A stretch of DNA of 6,322 bases, from assembly GCA_021818045.1 (NCBI GenBank), contig JAKAFF010000086.1:1-6322 (forward strand). Direction: 5' to 3'. A program made the position numbers and the translations under genes. The notes beneath the pieces were generated by a model that ran no database searches, was not told the DNA's origin, and was given only the letters and a program-made list of their open reading frames with translations. Shown here one piece after another: positions 1-5,907 of the stretch. The DNA comes from a bacterium (GTDB lineage: Bacteria > Chlamydiota > Chlamydiia > Chlamydiales > SM23-39). Numbering within the stretch: position 1 is the first letter of the stretch; every line of letters starts with the position of its first letter.

Positions 1-599
1 CGGTCTTTTTCATGCGCGATTTTAAAATAGTCTAGCAAGGGGGGCAATCCAAGATGAGTGGTTATGTTCCATTGTTTGGTGCCTTTGAGCATTTTGTAGT
101 ACAGGCGCTGGTGGTGAGGGAGCTCGAGTTTTTCAAAGGCGAATGTCCGATCCGGCGGAAATTGCCGGGCAGTTGCTAATAATTCGTCGAGCAAAAGATA
201 TTCGAAGCGCGCTTGCTTTTTTGCAAGCGGCGCATAAAATGTGCGCAAGGCTCTTGCTGCAAGCTCGTAGAGAATCGGGTGATTTTCTCTTCCTTCTTGA
301 ACGAGTGGATAGAGATTGATTTTAGCACATTGTCGATTGATGGGTGGTTGGGGCTTTGTTGTGGGAGGCGAGGAGATCTCTTGGGCTGGGTTGTTTTCTT
401 GCAATGCGTGTGAGCCGCTTTTGCGCCATAGGCGCTTGTATACTTCACTTTGATAGGTATTGAGGATATCCCGGTGCGCTTTTTCATGGCTTAGATAAGT
501 TTTGCTCAGTCGTGTAGAGAGGCGCCCTTTTTCTAAGCATGCGTAAAACCCAAGAGAGAGGATCAGCATTAAGGAAAAAATCAGGCCTAAAATATTCAC
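1..599 (-). CDS. Membrane-anchored protein at the GspK position, 3' end missing (partial)
   Basis: I do not recognise this protein with certainty. The frame is open for 199 codons from a GTG at 599-597 to the window edge, so the C-terminus is missing. The start is well supported: the GTG overlaps the stop of the preceding pseudopilin gene (GTGA), and a strong ribosome-binding site, GAGGGG, lies four bases upstream. The protein begins with one hydrophobic segment (residues about 2-20, NILGLIFSLMLILSLGFYA) followed by basic and polar residues, so it is probably a single-pass inner-membrane protein with most of its mass outside the cytoplasm. A Pro/Gln-rich stretch (about residues 75-90) precedes a helical, Leu/Ala/Lys-rich region containing LYPLVQEGRENHPILYELAARA in two halves. 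No prepilin cleavage motif with Glu+5 is present. Coming straight after GspI- and GspJ-like genes, it sits where gspK sits in type II secretion operons, and it may correspond to the chlamydial CT566-type protein. That assignment is inference from position. Confidence 0.8.
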   Translation of the reverse strand, partial: MNILGLIFSLMLILSLGFYACLEKGRLSTRLSKTYLSHEKAHRDILNTYQSEVYKRLWRKSGSHALQENNPAQEISSPPTTKPQPPINRQCAKINLYPLVQEGRENHPILYELAARALRTFYAPLAKKQARFEYLLLDELLATARQFPPDRTFAFEKLELPHHQRLYYKMLKGTKQWNITTHLGLPPLLDYFKIAHEKD

Positions 600-1258
600 T
601 TTCCCCTCGCCGATACATAAGTGATGATTTCGGAGGGAGCAGGTAAAATAAATGCGAAGTGTAAAGAACCCGTTTTTTGGACGATGGTTAATCGGATCAT
701 GGATGGGATTTGTTTGCGCTCGCTTGGCCAATGGGACCACCATGCCAGCTGTCCGTTGATGGGGCGTATTTTTTCTTTATAGGCCGCGTCATTAGGTCCT
801 AGGAATTCAAATTGAAATTGCTCGACTCCAGACAGGAGGATCTCTTTGCGCCATGGTCGGACTTGCTCTAAAGGCCAGGTGGCTAAACTAAAATTGTGAT
901 TTTCGTCTAAAAAAATGCGCCCTAAAATGGCGCCACTATAGGCAGGCTCGGGGTCGATACCATTGTCGAAGACAGCAATGAGGCTGCTTTGCGTTTCTTT
1001 CGCTACATCTTGCGTGTAGAGGGGCACACGGGGTAAGTCATAACAGACCGAGCTGAGGATGGTTTGGAGGCGAGTTTGTAAATGGGCTCGATCAATAACG
1101 GTCATACGGGCGGCATCAAGTTTTTGTTCGATTTTTGCGCTTTCGACAAAAAAGGAAAAGAGAAAGGTGAGCAAAATCGCAGTGAGGCTCAGAGCAATGA
1201 GGATTTCATAGAGGATCAGTGCTCTTTTTTTCGGAGCGTTAAAAAGCCAAGTCCGCAT
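596..1258 (-). CDS. GspJ-like pseudopilin (type II secretion / type IV pilin-like protein)
   Basis: A 220-residue protein with the N-terminus of a prepilin-like protein: a short basic leader (MRTWLFNAPKKRA), then LILYEILIALSL and a hydrophobic helix to about residue 36. The Glu at +5 after the presumed cleavage point (residue 18) is the conserved pilin glutamate, but the residue before the cleavage site is Ala where Gly is usual. The rest is a soluble periplasmic-type domain with no motif I recognise. Length and position after a GspI-like gene fit GspJ, a minor pseudopilin near the tip of the type II secretion pseudopilus. I chose the ATG at 1258 over the upstream ATG at 1366. The 36 extra residues of the longer version lie wholly inside the transporter gene in another frame, look unlike a signal sequence, and would bury the prepilin leader. 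No good ribosome-binding site precedes 1258, and the 43-bp overlap with the transporter's 3' end suggests translational coupling. Assignment to J specifically is moderate. Confidence 0.8.
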   Translation of the reverse strand: MRTWLFNAPKKRALILYEILIALSLTAILLTFLFSFFVESAKIEQKLDAARMTVIDRAHLQTRLQTILSSVCYDLPRVPLYTQDVAKETQSSLIAVFDNGIDPEPAYSGAILGRIFLDENHNFSLATWPLEQVRPWRKEILLSGVEQFQFEFLGPNDAAYKEKIRPINGQLAWWSHWPSERKQIPSMIRLTIVQKTGSLHFAFILPAPSEIITYVSARGK

Positions 1259-3078
1259 GCAAGCAGCACGAAAGCGGTCAAACTGACCCAGTCGGGCAGT
1301 TTGGCGGGGGCGTCGGCCGGAATGATGTTCCAAAGCGCTGCTAGGGCAATCGCGATTCCTATGCATGCGTCGCCGCCGATAAGTCCTGAGGAGAGGAGGA
1401 TCCCCCTTTCCTGGACGGTAATGTGCTCTGCGTGTTTGCGGTTAACATAAGCTCTCACAAGGGCGCCTAACATAGTAGCAGTTGATAGGGAAAGTGGCAA
1501 ATAGACTCCTAAGGCAAACGGGAGTACGGGAATCCCCAAGATGATCATGACGATGCCAAGGACGGCGCCGGCTCCTACTAAAGAGTAGGGCAGCCCTCCG
1601 TGGATCACCCCCTCGACGATGGTGGCCATCAAGGTCGCTTGTGGAGCTGGCATGATGGAAGAGCCGATGCCATAGGCTTGATTGAGGATGTAGACGGTGT
1701 ATCCTAGAGCAAGCGAAGGGATTAATACTCCAACGATCTCACCGATTTGCTGTAAGCGGGGGGTAGCCCCTAAAAGATAGCCCGCTTTCAGATCTTGGGC
1801 GGTGGTGCCTGCCATCGTAATCGCGCAGCATGCCACGCACCCCATCGTCATGGCGGAAATCAAATAAAGGCGCTCCGTCCATCCCAACAACACAAAGATA
1901 ATACAAGTGATGAGTAGAGTTGTAATGGTCATTCCCGATACAGGATTAGAAGTAGAGCCGACAAGCCCCACGGTTAAAGAGGTTACGGCGACAAAAAAGA
2001 AGCTTAAAATCACCAATAATACGATGGTCAGCAAATTCATAGGTAGAGTGGGAAGGCCCCAAAGAAATAAAATAATGGCCAAAGACCCAATTACAAGCCA
2101 ACGCATCGAAATGTCTTTTTCTGTGCGAGGTAGGTGGGCACGCTCTTTGAATCCTCCAAAGAGTTCAGTGACACTAACGTGCAGTGTTTTGATGAGTAGA
2201 GGAATGATGCGAATTAAGCTGAAAATACCGCCTACCGCGAGACAGCCGACACCTACATAGCGCACATAATTGTCCCAAATATCATCAGCGCTCATCTGGG
2301 AGATGGGCGTGTGTGCTGGATAAATGGGCTGCATGCCAAGGCCAAAGTTCATGATCAAGGGGATGATGGCCCACCAAGCGAGTGCGCCGCCTGCAAACAT
2401 GTAGCCTGCGATGCGGGGACCAATGATGTAGCCAACTCCTAAAAGTGACGGGGTTGCATCGATTGTAAAGACCGAATTTTTCAAAAATCCAAAGACCCAA
2501 GCAGGGGCTTCTTTCCAAAGAAAGAGTGCATTGGATCCGATCTTGTAAATGGCAGCCGCTATGACGCCCCATACAGCTAAGGTCGCAGCGCCTCTTGTTC
2601 CTCGTTCGCCCGCTTTGAGAATTTCAGCACAAGCAGTCCCTTCTGGGAAAGGAAGCTTTCTATGCTCGTGGACGATGATATATCTGCGCATGGGAATCAT
2701 GAACAAAATGCCCAATATGCCCCCTAAAGAAGAGAGCAGAAAGATGCGGCCAATCGATGGGGTGTCTCCTAGCAAAATCAGGGCTGGAATGGTGAAAATC
2801 ACTCCCGCTGCAAGCCCCTCTCCCACGGTCGCAATCGTTTGGACAATATTGTTTTCCAAGATGGTCGCATTGCGAAAAAACAATCTTAAAATGCCCATGG
2901 ACATGATCGCTGCAGGAATCGATGCAGACACCGTGGTTCCTATTTTTAAGGCGAGGTAGGCATTGGCGACTGCAAAGAAAAATCCGAAGACCATTCCCAG
3001 CACTACAGAGCGTGGAGTAAACTCTTTGACTTGGGCGGTCGCCGCGACATGGGGTTGATGCACTTCTTGGTGAGACAT
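1216..3078 (-). CDS. OPT-family oligopeptide (or metal-chelate) transporter
   Basis: A polytopic inner-membrane protein of 620 residues with roughly 12-15 hydrophobic segments along its whole length. Numbering from an alternative GTG at 3084, the landmarks are: KLPFPEGTACAEILKAGE at 143-160; SNPVSGMT at 379-386; QDLKAGYLLGATP at 430-442; LPFALGVYLPLSLS at 521-534; and GLIGGDACIGI at 567-577. These are hallmarks of the bacterial OPT branch (TIGR00733 type), whose members are usually about 600-700 residues, so this copy looks complete. Family members take up oligopeptides or metal-siderophore-like chelates, probably driven by protons; the substrate here cannot be read from sequence. The family is plausible for an intracellular bacterium that scavenges host peptides. 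The ATG at 3078 is preferred over the GTG two codons upstream; neither has a clear ribosome-binding site. It lies between two pseudopilin genes, an unexpected place for a transporter, and its 3' end overlaps the second. Confidence 0.93.
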   Translation of the reverse strand: MSHQEVHQPHVAATAQVKEFTPRSVVLGMVFGFFFAVANAYLALKIGTTVSASIPAAIMSMGILRLFFRNATILENNIVQTIATVGEGLAAGVIFTIPALILLGDTPSIGRIFLLSSLGGILGILFMIPMRRYIIVHEHRKLPFPEGTACAEILKAGERGTRGAATLAVWGVIAAAIYKIGSNALFLWKEAPAWVFGFLKNSVFTIDATPSLLGVGYIIGPRIAGYMFAGGALAWWAIIPLIMNFGLGMQPIYPAHTPISQMSADDIWDNYVRYVGVGCLAVGGIFSLIRIIPLLIKTLHVSVTELFGGFKERAHLPRTEKDISMRWLVIGSLAIILFLWGLPTLPMNLLTIVLLVILSFFFVAVTSLTVGLVGSTSNPVSGMTITTLLITCIIFVLLGWTERLYLISAMTMGCVACCAITMAGTTAQDLKAGYLLGATPRLQQIGEIVGVLIPSLALGYTVYILNQAYGIGSSIMPAPQATLMATIVEGVIHGGLPYSLVGAGAVLGIVMIILGIPVLPFALGVYLPLSLSTATMLGALVRAYVNRKHAEHITVQERGILLSSGLIGGDACIGIAIALAALWNIIPADAPAKLPDWVSLTAFVLLACGLGFLTLRKKEH

Positions 3079-3116
3079 GGGCACTTCAGGGGTTGATTAC
3101 TCACGTATATGCCTAG

Positions 3117-3122
3117 TGTCAA
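3117..3122 (-). promoter_or_regulatory. Possible -35 element upstream of the OPT transporter
   Basis: The minus strand of the 63-bp gap between the GspI-like gene and the transporter contains a perfect TTGACA. The best -10 match is AGTAAT at 3101-3096, 15 bases away; at the usual 17-base spacing only the poor TAATCA is found. A start near 3089 would leave a very short leader before the ATG at 3078. It may let the transporter be expressed independently of the genes upstream. This rests on a single hexamer and is weak. Confidence 0.3.
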
Positions 3123-3141
3123 ATTTTTATTCCACAAGAGA

Positions 3142-3561
3142 TCATCGTTGTGCGGGCGTGCGAAACTCATAGCGGTTTTCGTTTAAGGTGATGTAGACGC
3201 CTAATTGACGGATCTGACTATTTCCGCTGCCAGGCCCTTCTCCCCTTCCCTTCAAAAAGAAACTTCTCTTCACGGTCTTTGGCTTGCAGCCGGGTAGCTC
3301 GATGGTGGCGGCAGGGAGAGGAAAGGGTTCAGTGGTGATGTTTTTGGCTGGTAAATCGTCCCAAGCAATCGCATTTTGATAAAGAGCCTCTTTAATTTCG
3401 ACAAATGTCCAATTCGCCAAGCGCTCCAGCTCCATTTTCTCAAGGTGGTGCATTTGGTTTTTGTATAATTGCAATGGCTGTTTTACTAATGGGACGATGC
3501 ACAGAATAACAAGAGATAGTGCGATCAAGATCTCAAGTAAAACAAACGATCTTTTTTTCAT
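3142..3561 (-). CDS. GspI-like pseudopilin (type II secretion / type IV pilin-like protein)
   Basis: A 139-residue protein starting MKKRSFVLLEILIALSL, a short basic leader followed by a hydrophobic helix (residues about 6-27), as in prepilin-like proteins processed by prepilin peptidase. Glu10 is the conserved +5 glutamate if cleavage occurs before Phe6; the residue before cleavage is Ser where Gly is typical. The remainder is a small domain with a charged coiled region (about 33-60) and a C-terminal half that contains a Gly-rich loop, GRGEGPGSG. Size and leader fit the minor pseudopilin GspI (PilV-like), which with J and K builds the tip of the type II secretion pseudopilus. It shares the octapeptide EILIALSL with the GspJ-like protein encoded beyond the transporter, so the two are likely parts of one apparatus. 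It begins 27 bp after the phosphoesterase stop, with no clear ribosome-binding site. The pilin-like class is secure; the I subtype is less so. Confidence 0.82.
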   Translation of the reverse strand: MKKRSFVLLEILIALSLVILCIVPLVKQPLQLYKNQMHHLEKMELERLANWTFVEIKEALYQNAIAWDDLPAKNITTEPFPLPAATIELPGCKPKTVKRSFFLKGRGEGPGSGNSQIRQLGVYITLNENRYEFRTPAQR

Positions 3562-3588
3562 GCTTGGGGAGTGAGTATAGACAATTTA

Positions 3589-4341
3589 CTAAATAATTGC
3601 GATGGGTTGGAAATGGATATAGTCGCAGGCAGCAAGTACATATTTTACACCTCGCGCTGTGCCAAAAATATCTAAATTTGCTTTTAGGTTGTGCAAATGC
3701 CCAAAGACACATACGGTAATGCCGTGCTGCTCTAGAATTTGGGCGGCCCTCGAAGGTTGGAGATCAGCGCCGATTGGAGGGTAGTGAGTCATCGCAAGGC
3801 GTAGCGAGGCTTGTGGATTGAGCAGTCCAAGGCTTAGTTTCAGCCGCTCTAGCTCTTTATTGAACAGTTTTTCCGATAATTCTTGTTGTACGAGCTCTTC
3901 TGGATCTTTCTTTTTTGCGGACGCGTTTTCTCGGTATTCAACCAAAGAGGAGAAGGAATACTCGGGGGTATCCCATAATCGCGCACCGCCGATGGATACG
4001 TCTTTCCAGTTGAAAACGTTATTTTGGATCAGGTGGATGGATGGGGGCAATACGGGAGCGAGTTTATTTAAAGAGCCCCACCAAAAGTCGTGATTGCCTT
4101 TGATCAATACTTTTGTGCCAGGCAGCTCGTGCACCCATTGTAGATCTGGGATTGCCTCTTCGAGCTTCAGGGCCCAAGAAAGGTCCCCGGGGATGAGGAC
4201 TAGATCTTCGGCGCGAATGAGGCTTTTCCAATTTGTCGCAATCTTCTCTGCGTGCTTTTCCCAAGCGGGCCCAAAAATGTCCATGCTCTTATTTTGGACG
4301 CCAAAACTTAGGTGTAGATCGCCAATGGCCCAAATGCGCAT
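3589..4341 (-). CDS. Calcineurin-like metallophosphoesterase
   Basis: A 250-residue cytoplasmic enzyme with the complete metal-binding signature of the calcineurin-like phosphoesterase fold: D8-x-H10 (GDLH), GD53 (PGDLSW), GNH84D85 (KGNHDFWW), H186 (THYPP) and the terminal GH215-x-H217 (FGHLH). Two divalent metals would be held by these residues. The N-terminal MRIWAIGDLHLS and the WDTPEYSF stretch resemble the predicted phosphohydrolases of COG1768, whose natural substrate is unknown; hydrolysis of a phosphomonoester or phosphodiester is expected. There is no signal peptide. A Lys/Glu-rich helical insertion occupies about residues 135-170. The gene starts 12 bp after the glgC stop, so the two are almost certainly co-transcribed, and I recall the same neighbours in Chlamydia (CT488 next to CT489 glgC). 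That does not prove a role in glycogen metabolism. No strong ribosome-binding site precedes the ATG. Confidence 0.92.
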   Translation of the reverse strand: MRIWAIGDLHLSFGVQNKSMDIFGPAWEKHAEKIATNWKSLIRAEDLVLIPGDLSWALKLEEAIPDLQWVHELPGTKVLIKGNHDFWWGSLNKLAPVLPPSIHLIQNNVFNWKDVSIGGARLWDTPEYSFSSLVEYRENASAKKKDPEELVQQELSEKLFNKELERLKLSLGLLNPQASLRLAMTHYPPIGADLQPSRAAQILEQHGITVCVFGHLHNLKANLDIFGTARGVKYVLAACDYIHFQPIAII

Positions 4342-4353
4342 GAGATTAGGGTA

Positions 4354-5676
4354 CTAAAACTCAAAGTTGTTGGGAAGTTTTGTTCCGGAAGGAATCACGA
4401 TAATCCCATCTCGTACAAAGATTCCCTCTCCATCGAAATGGGTATGTTTTTGTTTGTTGATGAGTTTTACGTTATGCCCAATTTGGACGTGTTCATCGAT
4501 GATTGCCTTCTCAATGAGGCAATTTTCTCCAATCCAATAGTCTTGTTCTAGCGGTTTGTTGTCTTGCAGTGGGGGCATGTAGAAATGGTTGCCCAGCATG
4601 ACGGTGTCTCGGATGATGGAGCCGTGTTTAATATGGGAGCGCAGGCCAATTACGCTATTTGAGATCTCTTCTGCTTCAATAATACACCCTTCGCAAATGA
4701 TCGATTGCGTGATTTTGGTCTGTTTAATTTTAGGACCTGGCAAAAAGGTCGGGCGGGTATAGATCGGATTTTTCTCGTCATAGGTGTCGAGGCCTTCATT
4801 GGAACGCGCGAGCACTAGATTTGCTTCATAGTAAGAGGCAATGGTTCCAATGTCTTCCCAATAACCGCAATATACAAACGCCGCAGTTTTGTTTTTGGTG
4901 ACAGCTGTTGTGATGAGGTGATAGCCAAAATCTTCTCTTTTGTCGTTGTTGAGTAAGTTGATGAGGGCCTCTCTTTTGAATACATAAATGCCCATTGAAG
5001 CGAGATAGGAAGACTCTCGAGAGGGTTTGATGTGCAGTTGATGAAAAAATTGGGCATCGAGTTGGAATTTATCTATGTTTTCTTTTGATTTTTCCACAAA
5101 GTCTACCACGCTATAGTCCGGCGCGATTTTCAATAGCCCCATGCGGCGTGCATCTTTTTCTAATACGGGAATGGCGGCAATTGTGAGATCCGCATTGCTA
5201 GATTGGGCAAACGAGAGCATGTGTTGAAAGTTTATATTATAGAGCTGATCCCCAGATAAGATGAGGAAATAATCAGCAGAGGATTTGAGGATGGTGGATA
5301 AATTTTTGCGCACAGCATCTGCAGTTCCATGAAACCACTCTTTTTCCCCCTTTTCGTTCATCTGGGGTGTGAGTACATCGATGGAGCCTGGATGATAGTA
5401 GTCGAAATGATAGGTTTGTTGGATGTGATGCTGCAATTCTCCCGATAGATATTGGGCGATGACAAAAATTTGTCTAAAATCGGAGTTGATCGAGTTGGAA
5501 ATAGGGATGTCGATGAGGCGGTAGCGCCCCCCGTAAGCCACTGCCGGTTTGGCGTGATGAATCGTCAATGGGTGCAGCCGCGTCCCTTGGCCCCCGGCCA
5601 AAATAATGGTTGCTACTTCAATTTGCAAGTCCCGCATTCCTTTCCCATAGAGCAGGAGGGAATAGTTGTCTACCAT
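4354..5676 (-). CDS. glgC: Glucose-1-phosphate adenylyltransferase (ADP-glucose pyrophosphorylase)
   Basis: GlgC makes ADP-glucose from glucose-1-phosphate and ATP, the committed step of bacterial glycogen synthesis, in the cytoplasm. The 440 residues match the family's usual length. The N-terminal nucleotidyltransferase domain carries LAGGQGTRLHPLT (26-38), the KPAVAYGGRYRLIDIPISN region (43-61), WFHGTADAVR (114-123), ILSGDQLY with catalytic Asp143, and DFVEKS with Lys196, the expected glucose-1-phosphate contact. GYWEDIGTI (271-279) leads into the C-terminal left-handed beta-helix, rich in hexapeptide-like isoleucine/glycine repeats and ending IIVIPSGT. The wording around KPAVAYGG and IPSGT is closer to chlamydial, cyanobacterial and plant enzymes than to that of enterobacteria. 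The start at 5676 overlaps the stop of a small upstream ORF (TAATG) and has a weak ribosome-binding site. The Met at residue 14 (5637) follows a purine-rich GGGAAAGGA and is a real alternative. The phosphoesterase gene follows after 12 bp. Confidence 0.96.
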   Translation of the reverse strand: MVDNYSLLLYGKGMRDLQIEVATIILAGGQGTRLHPLTIHHAKPAVAYGGRYRLIDIPISNSINSDFRQIFVIAQYLSGELQHHIQQTYHFDYYHPGSIDVLTPQMNEKGEKEWFHGTADAVRKNLSTILKSSADYFLILSGDQLYNINFQHMLSFAQSSNADLTIAAIPVLEKDARRMGLLKIAPDYSVVDFVEKSKENIDKFQLDAQFFHQLHIKPSRESSYLASMGIYVFKREALINLLNNDKREDFGYHLITTAVTKNKTAAFVYCGYWEDIGTIASYYEANLVLARSNEGLDTYDEKNPIYTRPTFLPGPKIKQTKITQSIICEGCIIEAEEISNSVIGLRSHIKHGSIIRDTVMLGNHFYMPPLQDNKPLEQDYWIGENCLIEKAIIDEHVQIGHNVKLINKQKHTHFDGEGIFVRDGIIVIPSGTKLPNNFEF

Positions 5677-5879
5677 TATCCAAGTGGTGCAAGAGAATCC
5701 AGGCTCTCTTCCTGGCTAAAAAATCGGGACTCATTCAAAATGTATACCGAAACAACCTGCAGAATCGGGAATTCGCTAAGGAGGCGCCTCACTTTGTAGA
5801 CACCCTCTGATGCAGGCGGGCTTGAAAGCGATGGGAAGCCGACGCGGGCAGAAACCGATTCTTCAGGTTGTTTCGGCAT
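5676..5879 (-). CDS. Small hypothetical ORF overlapping the inverted-repeat element (doubtful)
   Basis: A 67-codon frame beginning MPKQPEESVSARVG and ending SLDSLAPLG. The ATG at 5879 follows a purine-rich AGAAAGAGGGAG that could act as a ribosome-binding site, and the stop overlaps the glgC start (TAATG), which would suit translational coupling. Against it, the frame runs through both arms of the inverted repeat, has no domain I recognise, and is of a length that arises by chance. It could be a leader ORF, a coding remnant carried by the repeat, or nothing. Longer versions using GTG 5882 or TTG 5927 would run back towards or into the end of the preceding gene. Confidence 0.2.
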   Translation of the reverse strand: MPKQPEESVSARVGFPSLSSPPASEGVYKVRRLLSEFPILQVVSVYILNESRFFSQEESLDSLAPLG

Positions 5880-5907
5880 CACCCATCTCCCTCTTTCTAA
5901 AGTAGTT
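5677..5907. other. Intergenic spacer between the unknown gene and glgC
   Basis: This 231-bp spacer holds the inverted-repeat element, the doubtful 67-codon ORF and a small CCAGG/CCTGG hairpin at 5699-5715. I see no convincing -10/-35 pair for glgC on the minus strand: the TATACA at 5746-5741 (minus strand, just beyond the left arm of the repeat) lacks a matching -35. No U-rich terminator follows the upstream gene. Confidence 0.6.
5747..5876. repeat. 130-bp element bounded by 22-bp inverted repeats, upstream of glgC
   Basis: The arms at 5747-5768 and 5855-5876 are inverted copies that agree at 21 of 22 positions. Each starts CCGA and ends TCGG, so each arm is itself palindromic at its tips. 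They enclose 86 bp containing the perfect 10-bp palindrome GAGGCGCCTC (5781-5790) and a small GGCTT/AAGCC hairpin (5819-5840). GC content is about 56 percent here, against about one third in the gene to its right and 42-50 percent in genes to its left. The layout suits a miniature inverted-repeat element or a long stem-loop in the glgC leader. There is no transposase, and the flanks (GTATA on the left, CATCA on the right) show no clear target-site duplication. The repeat is directly visible; its nature is inference. Confidence 0.75.

Noticed and set aside
210..229. Perfect 7-bp hairpin CGCTTGC / GCAAGCG with a T6 loop
   Set aside because: It is inside the coding frame, encodes an ordinary Lys/Ala/Gln-rich stretch, and has no U-tract after it, so it is not a terminator.
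176..487. A 103-codon minus-strand frame beginning MKKRTGISSIP
   Set aside because: It lies wholly within the real coding frame that runs from GTG 599 to position 1. Its composition (Lys/Ser/Pro/His-rich with no structure) is typical of an out-of-frame reading.
1259..1366. N-terminal extension of the GspJ-like gene to the ATG at 1366
   Set aside because: The extra 36 residues come from the transporter gene read in another frame. They would place an Arg-rich tail ahead of a prepilin leader, which must be near the N-terminus.
1082..2959. Several plus-strand frames of 91-136 codons opposite the transporter and other genes
   Set aside because: They are antisense to genes with clear family motifs, lack recognisable domains and have no independent support.
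3560..3588. TATACT at the start of the GspI-like gene as a -10 box
   Set aside because: The hexamer TATACT is good, but the sequence 17 bases upstream (TCGCAA) matches only three positions of a -35, and the gene is only 27 bp from the preceding stop, so an operon is the simpler reading.
5699..5715. CCAGG/CCTGG hairpin just upstream of glgC as a terminator
   Set aside because: The stem is only 5 bp. On the minus strand the T-run precedes it, and on the plus strand it is followed by A residues, so it fits a terminator in neither direction.
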